From Papio anubis (Eukaryota; Chordata; Mammalia; Primates; Cercopithecidae), in NCBI RefSeq assembly GCF_008728515.1, contig NC_044977.1, forward strand, positions 189,089,987 to 189,153,986: DNA of 64,000 nucleotides, given 5' to 3'. Under the pieces are notes generated by a model. It was not told where the DNA came from. It worked only from the letters and a program-made list of their open reading frames with translations, and searched no databases. Below, in pieces: positions 11,846-22,220 of this stretch (position 1 is the stretch's first letter; every line of letters begins with the position of its first letter). Both the position numbers and the translations under genes were made by a program.

Positions 11846-13114
11846 ACCAGATTTTTCTATATCATCCTTAGAGTCTGTGCATGAGAACATTTTGTCTCTT
11901 GAGGACAATTAAAAATAGGTCCATATAAGACACGATTAAAGCTCCTGGGATAAACTCGGTCCCTTAATGAAATCTGCTCTAGAGCACAGCGTGTAAGAGC
12001 ATTATTTCAACTGATGATTTTAATACCCAAGAAAATGAAAAAAGGGTGGCCTATAAAAGTAACTAGCAAAATGTTCAGGTGGTGGTGTATCTTGGGAGGG
12101 GAGAGACAATGGAAGTAACCCTTATGGAGAATTTTAAAACCAACCAGAAGTCGATCTACTTTTCATTATTACCATGTGCTGGTGATTGTAACCGATGTCA
12201 GTGATAAGATACATTACACTCCACTTCCAGTGGACTACAGCTCTGTCCTCTCCTTGTCTTCTCACTGTGTTAAGGAATAGAGGCAACTTCGTTCCTGCAA
12301 TGAGAATCCACAGGCTACAGGATATAGCTCTTCTTTACACCTCCCAATGCACCATTTAGCAATGCCGATTGACTTTTCTGATGCAAGATCCAAAGGATCT
12401 TACAAGACTTCTGACAGAAGATACTCAGCAAAAGTTGGTGCTCTGTCATGCTGACTTGCTGCATCATAAAAAAAGATAAAATCAAAAGAGGAAATGTCTC
12501 CTGAAAATGTGAAGAACCAGTTTTGACTGAGGATAAAATTATATAAAACTCCTTTTACGTGGGTGACCATATTTGTCTATGACTTGCTTTTGCTTCATAT
12601 TTTAGTTTTGAAATATTTTCTTTCATTGCGTCTCACTAAGGAAACTATTCTTTTTGACTCCCCACAGTCAAACCAGCTAATGAATCACTTATAACTTGCC
12701 ATTAACAGCCAAGTTCTAATTTTTATATCTAGATATAATCTGCATGTCTTTTTCAGTCACAAGTTGTAAGTTTTTTTTTTTAACTGCACTGAGGTTTCTT
12801 TTAGATCTCCAGAATCTGTAAAATTTAAGTACAGAATCTAAACCTAAAACTGAACACTTTATTATTGGAAGTAATTTATAACTAGATGTTTTTAAAGTAT
12901 TAAAAGGAATGACATGTATTTGCAAGCTTACTGGGGTTTTGTTTTATTTCAGGTACTGTATTTTTTAGTTTGAGAACTTGTTCACTCATTAAGTCCATCT
13001 TTCATTTTAAATATATAAATATGTATAAGAGCTATTTTAAGTATTCACTTGCTAATTCCAGGTCATCTCAGGGTCTGCTCCTATTGACTCCCATGGCCAC
13101 CCACCTTTAGCGGA
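11846..13114. other. Unassigned intergenic DNA
   Basis: AT-rich DNA without a recognised gene or named repeat. Confidence 0.45.
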
Positions 13115-13230
13115 GCTTCATGTCATATGCAATGAAAAGAGAGAAAAGATGGGAAACTAGAAGGACACATCAGTGGTGGTCAAACAGCAGGCTCAGGAGT
13201 TGAAGAGTGCTGGAGGAGGAAGAAGCATAG
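13115..13230 (+). repeat. Copy A of an unnamed ~116-bp dispersed direct repeat
   Basis: This segment, starting gcttcatgtcatatgcaatg, aligns at about 85-90 percent by eye with 22103-22220 in the same orientation, with one 2-bp gap. Flanking sequence on both sides does not align. I do not recognise it as a named family. It could be a fragment of an interspersed repeat or a local duplication. Confidence 0.75.
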
Positions 13231-14804
13231 TTATGAGGTCATATCTTTTGGCTTCTTTTCTTAAGATAAATATCCAGTAATTTTAAAATTTCATCCTGGA
13301 TATTTGAAATGCTCCACTCTTGAGAGTTTGAATATTTTTCTTCCTGCAAGAAATGTGAAATTTTGTTATGGCCAGGAGTAGTTTGCTGGCAGATAGGCTG
13401 GATCCCTCTGAAGCTTGTTTATAAGCTTTGTTAGGTGGGGTCCAGTGGAGCCCTTAGTCTAGGGCTGGAGTCTTTTGGGGGTCTTGGTAGAAGGCCTACC
13501 GTGTTCAGCAAGGTCTTCTGAGTCTGGATGGTCAGAGTTTGATGGCTCCTGGCACACTGTGGGAACTTCAGAGTTTCTCTTGAGGAATTCACTTGGTGGC
13601 ATACATGACAATCCAGAAGCTCTTTTCTGCCAGGTCTCACTGAGTCTCTCCTGTGCACGCGTGACATCGTATTTGGCCCAAGACAAGAGGACCTCTATGT
13701 AGATTTCCAAGCACCTTCTCTATGCACGCCTCCTTTCAAAGATCATACTCCTCAAGCCCCAGCTGGCTCAGCAGCCCCAGACTCTGATCTCTGTTCCTCT
13801 GCTGAAGGTGCTCTGCTCAGGCTCCACTTCCCTTCACCCTACCAAGCAGTGCCCCAGGCTAAAGGCCAATCAACCTGGAGCTCACTTAAAGCATTTTTCT
13901 TCTTTTAGGAATATGTCTGATGTCCAACATCTAAACGCACCTACTTCATATATTATGTCCATTCTTATATTTTTTAAAGCATGAATCTAGATCTGTCAAT
14001 ACTAGAAACCCAAGATTAGTTTTCTTGCTTTTATTTCACTGTTTTCAATGTATTCATAATTTTAAAGATATTTCATATTGATCTTTTAAAAAGTATTATT
14101 GTGGCATTGTTTTCAGAAGTGTGTTCTGTGAAAAAGTAAAATGGCTCTGTTATAAAATACCTGGAGAAATGCATTTTTCTAGACAGCAGGACACCTCAGT
14201 GCCATAAAAAGCTGACATGGGTTGTAAATTTTCAAGGGACTGTATTATCTGCATTTTCCAAATTCATTCAACCACAGAATCCATTTTTAATAGATTATCT
14301 TGTGGGAGTAATAGAAAATGGATTACTTTTTTGGGAAATGGTGCTGTGTGGATGTTATTTATTAATTTTATTAAAAATTTATATGCCTAATTAAAAAGCA
14401 AACATGGTTACAACCACCTTTTAAATTAATTTTTAGATGGAAAATAAGCTTTGCGTTTCCTTCTTCTCTCTAATACTCCTCCACTCAAAATCATTCCAGG
14501 AAGTTCTCGAGACATGTATGGAGATTTCTAAGTGTATATACATATGTTCCCAATGATGAGTTTGCAGTTGAGCCCTGTAAACATTTTGTATATCATGGAA
14601 TAACAGGAGAGTTTTACAGGGAGAAGTGCACTTTTACACTATGAAAACAAGTATTTCATTTTGACTTTTTTTGTCCCAAAGAAAAAGACATTTTTTAGGC
14701 ACGATAAAATAAAGTCAGCATTTTTCATTCTGTGAAGTTGTCATCTTCTCATGCTGTTTGATAAATGAGGTGTCACTAAAGATGTGAGAATGATGAGCCT
14801 TCAA
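13231..14804. other. Unassigned intergenic DNA
   Basis: No supported gene. Opposed open frames of 75-83 codons at 13431-13710 overlap on both strands with no domain signature, and are best read as chance in a GC-richer patch. Confidence 0.45.
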
Positions 14805-14828
14805 CAGCAGCAGCAGCAGCAGCAGCAG
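14805..14828. repeat. Short CAG microsatellite, 8 units
   Basis: Eight uninterrupted CAG units precede ctgg. There is no open reading context supporting a polyglutamine or polyserine tract. Confidence 0.95.
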
Positions 14829-15039
14829 CTGGATCTCTTCTTTACCATTAATAATTAAATTATTTCAAGTCGTTTTACAGAGCAATCTTCCTCCTCCAGC
14901 ACACTCACACAAAGCTCTGGGTACAGCTGATTGGGAGGTGCCTCCTCACTGCCATGTCTAGGAATTGCATAGAAACGGCAGAGAGGTAGCAGACATGAGG
15001 ATGCCTGACTGAGAGACATTCAAAGACCCAGGCACAATG

Positions 15040-15180
15040 TATTTCTTGAGTTACCTCTGCCAAGCAGCAGCTCCTCTCTCTGGACCTCAATTGCTCTAAC
15101 AGGAAAATGAGTTCTTTAAACTAGATAGTTTTAGAGTTTCTTTCTAGCTCTTATATTCTGCAAACCTTGTTGAATGCACC
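15040..15180 (+). repeat. MIR-like fragment
   Basis: The order ctctggacctcaattgctct, aacaggaaaatgag, aaactagatagttttagagt, ttctagctcttatattctg follows a MIR-class variant (acctcagtttcctc..., ctagatgatct..., ccagctctaacattctatg). The exact family is uncertain. Confidence 0.5.
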
Positions 15181-16304
15181 TGTACTATATCTACATTGAC
15201 TACACAGTGACAAGAATATCATGTCTATAAAACATTTCCTCTCTGGCTGGAAGTAGGAGAGAACTGTCCTAAAAAACAATGGAAAATACAGCTGTCAAGC
15301 AATTTGTAGTTTCATTTTAACTTTACACCTGTAAACAGAAAAATTCTTACTCTTCAAGTATGGCCTTCAAGACTTAAATAATTCCTGTAATCACAATGAA
15401 TTGTCATCTGTCAAAACCCCACATTTTAGTTCTTGTCAAGCGACAAAAGTGATGACTTTTCTCCTGAAACTTGATTCTGACTTTGCTTCCTACTGATAAA
15501 AGAAGATTATAAGGCAAGAGAGAGATTTTTCCCCAAAGATACAATGGACTTTTGCAGAGAACCACAACAAAAGGTGTTTAAATCTCTAAATGAAACTAGA
15601 AGGAAAAAAGTTAAATAATTCCAATTTCAGTTGCTAACAAAGGCAGAGAAAGAAAAATCCAGTTACTATGTTACTTCCCCATAAGCCAAGCTCAGCACAA
15701 AGTGAAAAAGGATTTTCCGATACAGCTTTACATTATCTTTAATTGAATTATTGGTTTAGATTGTAGCAGAAGCGAAGGATAAAAAATCAAAGCCTTTGTT
15801 TTCCCGGGAGCCTCAAATGCACCTGTACTATATCCAGCTGTATAAGTGATATGTATGGACTCTCATAGGGATGCCTGTGTTCTCCTGCCTGGGGCCAGGT
15901 GAACCTGGAGAATTGTGAGGTGTAGCTCCTGTAGCTGTGCTACCTTAAGCAATCATTCATCTAGAACTCTGGAGAGTAGCTCCAGAAGGTGGCCCAGACC
16001 AAGCTGGGGCTTACAGTAGAGACGCAGCAGAAGGGCCAGGCCTGAGGCGCAAGGAGACTTGAGATTTAAATGGAAGGTGAGGAATGGATTGGAAAGTGGA
16101 ACGTGAGGTAGGTCAGGGCAACTGATTCAGAAAAAATCTGATTCAGAGACCCGACGTGCCCCTTTATATATGGGGCTTCGGTGGAACCCAGCTATCATTT
16201 CTTCCAGGTGTTATCCACTTAATTCTCAGCCTTCGAAGGAGAGGCAGAGATGTGTTTTCCCCTTGCTGGGTGATCGGTTTCAGCTTTCTCATTTTGGAAA
16301 CTTC
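15181..16304. other. Unassigned intergenic DNA
   Basis: No exon, RNA gene or named repeat is supported in this stretch. Confidence 0.45.
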
Positions 16305-16371
16305 AAGAGCACAGTAACTAAGCACACGGCTTTTAGCAAAGATGGCACTTACTAACTGTGTGATTTGGTGC
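16305..16371 (+). repeat. MIR, 5' part, split by an LTR
   Basis: The text gagcacagtaactaagcaca ... gcacttactaactgtgtgat follows MIR up to its internal acttactagctgtgtgacct segment, then stops abruptly at the LTR starting at 16372. The MIR resumes at 16912. Confidence 0.8.
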
Positions 16372-16911
16372 TGTATTAGTCAGGGTTCTCTAGAGGGACA
16401 GAACTAATAGGATAGATGTCTATTAAAGGGGAATTTATTAAGGAGTGCTGACTCACACAATCACAAGGTGAAGTCCCACAACAGGCCGTCTGCAAGCTGA
16501 GGAGCCAGGAAGCCCGTCCAAATCCCAAAACCTCAAAAGTAGGGAAGCCAACAGTGCAGCCTTCAGCCTGTGGCCTAAGGCCCGAGAGCCCCTGGCAAAC
16601 CACTAGTGTACATCCAAGAATCCAAAATCTGAAGAACCTGGGGTCTGATGTTCGAGGGCAGAAGCTCCCTCATGGGAAAAAGATGAAGGCTGGAAGACTC
16701 AGCAAGTCTGCTCTTCCATCTTCTCCTGCCTGCTTGGCGCTAGCAGCTGATTAAATGCTAGTACAGCACCCAGATTGAGGGTGGATCTGCCTCTCCCAGC
16801 CCACTGACTCAAATGTTCATCTCCTTTGCCAACACCCTCACAGACACACCCAGGAACAATATATTGCATCTTTCAATCCAATCCAGTTGACACTCAATAT
16901 TAACCATTATA
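16372..16911 (-). mobile_element. MLT2A-type solo LTR (ERVL)
   Basis: Read on the minus strand, the LTR begins tataatggttaatattgagt and ends ctctagagaaccctgactaatacag, as in MLT2A LTRs. Plus-strand landmarks are attagtcagggttctctaga at the left and ttgacactcaatattaacca at the right. It is flanked by ggtgc (16367-16371) and ggggc (16912-16916), a 5-bp duplication with one mismatch, as expected for ERVL. It lies inside a MIR. No internal proviral sequence is attached, so it is a solo LTR. Confidence 0.8.
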
Positions 16912-17110
16912 GGGGCAAATAAAACGGATTTGGGATAAGTTACTTAATTCCTCGGAATTTCAGTTTCTTCCTCTGTCAAATGAGGATAACAAATTTCATA
17001 AAAATAATATAGGTGAGAATAATAATCTTAACCTTAGGGTAGCGATGAGTATTAATGTAAGTAAAACATTTACTACCTGGCACATCCAAGTTAAGTATTA
17101 GAATGATTAC
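16912..17110 (+). repeat. MIR, 3' part, after the LTR insertion
   Basis: The sequence resumes with ataagttacttaattcctcg, ttcagtttcttcctctgtca and aatgaggataac, exactly where the upstream MIR piece broke off. A decayed MIR 3' tail (acctggcacatccaagttaa) follows. Confidence 0.8.
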
Positions 17111-17114
17111 AGTT

Positions 17115-17285
17115 ACATTCTATTACCCTCTAGTTTTGGCCACTTCCAGTACTAAAATATAAGCTCCATGAAAGCATGGATCCTTCGGGTTCACAATTGT
17201 ATTTCAAACCTAGCACAGAGCCTGGCACATGGTAGGAACTTTGCAAATCTTTGTTGAATGAAGTAATGAATAAACAAATGAAAGA
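17115..17285 (+). repeat. L2 LINE 3' terminus
   Basis: Landmarks in order are aaaatataagctccatgaaa, tagcacagagcctggcacat, ggtaggaactttgcaaatct and ttgttgaatgaagtaatgaa. They follow the classic L2 3' end closely enough for a confident call. Confidence 0.75.
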
Positions 17286-17747
17286 AACTGGCCAGCACTC
17301 CTGGACAGCTTGCCAAGATGTCTGTGAGAGAGGCGGATGCAGCCACCAAAGCACTAGGGCACCCCAAGGTGCAAGGCTCTGACCCTGTCTGGTTTGGCCA
17401 GAGACTCCCACACACATCTGAAATGACCTTTTGTATGGTAAATTATATTTTCTTTTCATTACTTTTTCCAGTACTTTGATCCAAGTCTCTTTTACATGTG
17501 TGCAAGTATATAAGATGCATCTCTTTTTAGTATTTTTGCATAATTTTTTTTTATACTTTAAGTTCTGGGATGTATGTGCAGAACATGCAGGTTTGTTACA
17601 TAGGTACACATGTGCCATGGTGGTTTGCTGCACCCATCAACCCGTCATCTACATTAAGTATTTCTCCTAATGCTATCCCTCCCCTAGCCCCTCACCCCTC
17701 AACAGGCCGCAGTGTGTGATGTTACCCTCCCTGTGTCCATGTGTTCT

Positions 17748-20700
17748 CATTGTTCAACTCCCACTTACGAGTAAGAACATGTGGTGTTTGGTTTTCTATT
17801 CCTGTGTTAGTTTGCTAAGAATGATGGTTTCTGGCTTTATCCATGTCCCTGCAAAGGACATGAACTCATTCTTTTTTATGACTGCATAGTATTCCATGGT
17901 GTATATGTGCCACATTTTCTTTATCCAGTCTATCATTGATGGGCATTTGGTTTGGTTCCAAGTCTTTACTATTGTGAACAGTGCTGCAATAAACATATGT
18001 GTGCATGTGTCTTTATAGTAGCATGGTTTATAATCCTTTTGGGTATATACCCAGTAATGGGATTGCTGGGTCAAATGGTATTTCTGGTTCTAGATCCTTG
18101 AGGAATAGCCACAGTGCCTTCCATAATGGTTGAACTGATTTACACTCCCACCAACAGGGTAAAAGCATTCCTATTTCTCCATATCCTCTCCAGCATCTGT
18201 TGTTTCCTGCCTTTTTAATGATAGTCATTCCAACTGGCATGAGATGGTATCTCATTGTGGTTTTGATTTACATTTCTCCAAAGTCCAATGATGATGAGCT
18301 TTTCTTCATATGCTTTTTGGCCACATAAATGTCTTCTCTGAGAAGTGTCTGTTCATATCCTTTGCCTACTTTTTGATGGGGTTGTTTTTTTTTTTTCCTT
18401 GTAAATTTGTTTAAGTTCTTTGTAGATTCTGGATATTAGCCCTTTGTCAGGTAGATAGATTGTGTGTTCACTCTGATGATAGTTTCTTTTGCTGTGCAGA
18501 AGCTCTTTAGTTTAATGAGATCCCACTTGTCAGTTTTGGCTTTTGTTGCCATTGCTTTTGGTGTTTTAGTCACTAAATCTTTGCCCATGTCTATGTCCTG
18601 AATGCTATTGCCTAGGTTTTCTTCTAGGGGTTTTATGGTTCTACGTCTTATGTTTAAGTCTTTAATCCATCTTGAGTTAATTTTTGTATAAAGTGTAAGG
18701 AAGGCATCCAGTTTCAGTTTTCTGCATATGACTAGCCAGTTTTCCCAGCACTAATTATTAAATAGGGAATCCTTTCCCCATTGCTTGTTTTTGTCAGGTG
18801 TGTCAAAGATCAAATTGTTGTAGATGTGTAGCGTTATTTATGAAGCCTCTGTTCTGTTTCATTGGTCTGTATATCTGTTTTGGTACCAGTACTGTGCTGT
18901 TTTGGTTACTGTAGCCTTGTACTAGAGTTTGAAGTGAGGTAGCATGAAGCCTCCAGCTGTGTTCTTTTGGCTTAGGATTGTCTTGGCTATACGGGCTCTT
19001 TTTGGTTCCATATGAAATTTAAAGTAGTTTTGTCTAATTCTATGAAGAAAGTCAATGGTAGCTTGAAGGGGATAGCATTGAATTTATAAATTACTTTAAG
19101 CAGTATGGCCATTTTCATGATATTGATTCTTCTTATCCATGAGCATGGAATGTTTTTCCACTTGTTTGTGTCCTCTCTTACTTTCTTTAGCCGTGGTTTA
19201 TAGTTCTCCTTGAAGAGGTCCTTTACATTCCTTGTAAGTTGGATTCCTAGGTATTTTATTCTGTTTGAAGCAATTGTGAATGGGAGTTCCCTCATGATTT
19301 GGCTCTCTGTTTGTCTGTTATTGGTGTATAGGAAAGCTTGTGATTTTTGCACATTGATTTTGTATCCTGAGAATTTCCTGAAGTTGCTTATCACCTTAAG
19401 GAGATTTTGGGCTGAGACGATGGGGTTTTCTGAATATACAATCACATCCTCTGCAAACAGGGACAATTTGACTTCCTCCTTCCTATTTGAATACCCTTCA
19501 TTTCTTTCTCTTGCCTATTTCCCTGGCCAGAACTTCCAATACTATGTTGAATAGGAGTGGCGAGAGAGGGCATCCTTGTCTTGTGCCAGTTTTCAAAGGG
19601 AATGCTTCCAGTTTTTGCCCATTCAGTATGATATTGGCTGTGGGTTTGTCATGAATAACTTTTATTATTTTGAGATGTGTTCCATCAATGCCTAGTTTAT
19701 TGAGAGTTTTTAGTATGAAGGGGTGTTGAATTTTATGGAAGGCCTTTTTTTTTTTTTTTTTTTTTTTCATCTATTGAGATAATCATGTGGTTTTTGTCAT
19801 TGGTTCTGTTTAGGTGACAGATTATATTTATTGATTTGAGTATATAGAACCAGCCTGTATCCCAGGGATGAAGCTGACTTGATCATGGTGGATAAGCTTC
19901 TTGATGTGCTGCTGGATTTAGTTTGCCAGTATTTTATTGAGGATTTTCTCATTGATGTTTATCAGGGATATTGGCCTGAAATTTTCTTTTTTTTTTGTTG
20001 TGTCTCTGCCAGGTTTTGGTGTCAGAATAATGCTGGTCTCATAAAATGAGTTACAGAAGAGTCCCTTTTTTTCTCTTGTTTGGAATAGTTTCAGAAGGAA
20101 TGATACCAGCTCCTCTTTGTATCTCTGGTAGAATTCAGCTGTAAATCTGTCTGGTCCTGGGCTTTTTTTGGTTGGTAGGCTATTAATTACTTCCTCAATG
20201 TCAGAACTTGTTATTGGTCTATTCAGGGACTTGACTTCTTCCTGGTTTATTCTTGGGAGGAGATATGTGTCCAGGAATTTATCCATTTCTTCTAGATTTT
20301 CTAGTTTATTTGCCTAGAGGTGTTTATACTATTCTCTGACGGTAGTTTGTATTTCTCCTGGATCAGTGATGATATCCCCTTTATCATTTTTTTAATTGTG
20401 TCTATTTGATTCTTCTCTCTTTTCTTCTTTATTAGTCTGGGTAGTGGTCTATTTTATTAATCTTTTTGAGAAATCACCTCTTGAATTCATTGATTTTTTG
20501 AAGGTTTTTCTTGTCTCTCTCTCCTTCAGTTCTGCTCTGATCTTGGTTATTTCGTGTGTTCTACTAGCTTTTGAATTTGTTTCCTCTTGCTTCTCTAGTT
20601 CTTTTTATTGTGATGTTAGGGTGTCGATTTTAGATCTTTCCTGTTTTCTCCTGTGGGCATTTAGTGCTATAAATTTCTCTCTTAACACTGCTTTAGCTGA

Positions 20701-21571
20701 ATCCCAGAGATTCTGGTACGTTGTGTCTTTGTTCTTACTGGTTTCAAAGAACTTCTTTATTTCTGCCTTAATTTCGTTATTTACCCTATAGTCACTCAGG
20801 AGCAGGTTGTTCAGTTTCCATGTAGTCGTGTGGTTTTGAGTGAGTTTCTTAATCCTGAGTTCTAATTTGATTGCACTGTGGTCTGAGACACTGTTTGTTA
20901 TGATTTCCATTCTTTTGCATTTGCAGAAGAGTGTTTTGCTTCCAATTATGTGGTCAACTTTAGAATAAGTGTGATGTGGTGCTGAGAAGCACATATTTTC
21001 TGTTGATTTGGGGTGGAGAGTTCTGTAGATGTCTATTAGTTCTGCTTGGTGCAGAGCTGAGTTCATGTCCTGAATATCCTTGTTAATTTTCTGCCTTGTT
21101 GATCTGTCTAATATTGACAGTGAGGTATTGAAGTCTCCCACTATTATTATGTGGGAATCTAAGTCTCTTTTTAGGTCTCTAAGAACTTGCTTTATGAATC
21201 TGGGTGCTCCTGTATTGGGTGCATATATATTTAGGATAGTTAGCTCTTCTTATTGCATTGATTCCTTTACCATTATGTATACCCTTCTTTGTCTTTTTTG
21301 ATCTTTCTTGGTTTAAAGTCTGTTTTATCAGAGACTAGGATTGCAACACCTGCTTTTTTGTTTGTTTGTTTTCCATTTGCTTGATAAATCTTCCTCCATC
21401 CCTTTATTTTGAGCCTATGTGTGTCTTTGCACATGAGATGATCTCCTGAATACAGCACACCTACGGGTCTTGAATCATTATCCAGTTTTCCAGTCTGTGT
21501 CTTTTAATTGGGGCATTTAGCCCATTTACATTTAAGGTTAATATTGTTATGTGTGATTTTGATCTTTTCAT
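17748..21571 (-). pseudogene. L1 ORF2, degraded, RT motif FAED instead of FADD
   Basis: The ATG corresponds to 21569-21571 and the natural stop to 17748-17750. The endonuclease part is readable in the open segment 20605-21141 (GDFNT near its start, SDHS further on). The RT part is readable in 19498-19770 (QGCPLSPLLFN) and 18987-19466. At 19446-19457 the catalytic box reads FAED, so the first aspartate of the conserved FADD is glutamate, which would be expected to abolish polymerisation. Several stops and frame changes separate the segments. Non-functional. Confidence 0.9.
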
Positions 21572-21634
21572 TATGATCCTTGCTGGTTATTTTGTCTGTT
21601 AATTGATGCAGTTTCCTTATAGTATCAATGGTCT

Positions 21635-21838
21635 TTATAATTTGGTATGTTGTTGCAGTGGCAGGTACTTGTATTTTCTTTCCATATTTAGTGCTTCCTT
21701 CAGGAGCTCTTGTAAGGCATCCCTGGTGGTGACTAAATCTCTCAGCATTTGCTTGTCTGTAAAGGATTTTATTTCTCCTTCACTTATGAAGCTCAGTTTG
21801 GCTGGATATGAAAGTGTGGGTTGAAAATTCTTTTCTTT
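21635..21838 (-). pseudogene. L1 ORF1 C-terminal remnant
   Basis: The last roughly 67 codons of ORF1 remain open, including YPAKLSF and a DKQMLRDLVTTRDALQELL stretch. They end at the natural stop before the ORF1-ORF2 spacer. The upstream part was never integrated because the element is 5'-truncated here. Confidence 0.88.
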
Positions 21839-22102
21839 CACATAAACATTTTTAAATTCATGGGGCTGGGTTGATGCAGTAATAATGTCAGTTTGTCCTA
21901 TCTCCCATATTATTCCCCAAAGACAGCAATTACAGAGGGCATTTCATTTCATCTGCTCTTCTACAGTAGATAGCATATGCACACAGGCAAGACATTATCC
22001 CAACACAAATTTTCCGTACTGAGTTTAGCCTCACAAAAATCTCATTTAAATGCCTTGCCATGGAATTAGTGACAAATTTTAATATAATGTATCTCTTGTG
22101 GG

Positions 22103-22220
22103 GCTTCATGTCATATGCAAGGAAAAGACAGAAAATATGGGAAACTAGAAGGAGACACATCAGTTGTGATAAAACAGTAGGCTCAGGAGTTAAAGTGTGT
22201 TGGAAGAGGAAGAGATAGAG
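22103..22220 (+). repeat. Copy B of the unnamed ~116-bp dispersed direct repeat
   Basis: Aligns with 13115-13230 in the same orientation (gcttcatgtcatatgcaagg start). An extra ag at about 22153-22154 is the only gap I see. Confidence 0.75.

Larger units (their letters stand above)
17541..21838 (-). mobile_element. 5'-truncated LINE-1 (older L1PA/L1PB type)
   Basis: The minus-strand element ends with its T run at 17547-17555, followed by the 3' UTR (tatactttaagttctgggat). It contains the whole of ORF2 and the C-terminal part of ORF1, and stops about 200 bp into ORF1 reading from its stop. It is truncated there, as is usual for target-primed reverse transcription. A target duplication is not clear: a shared cataa followed by a T run is the best candidate at the two ends. 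A T tract at 19746-19768 interrupts ORF2. Primate-specific, but older-looking than the copy at 434. Confidence 0.93.

Noticed and set aside
14805..14828. CAG repeat as a polyglutamine-coding tract
   Set aside because: Only eight units and no supported reading frame around it.
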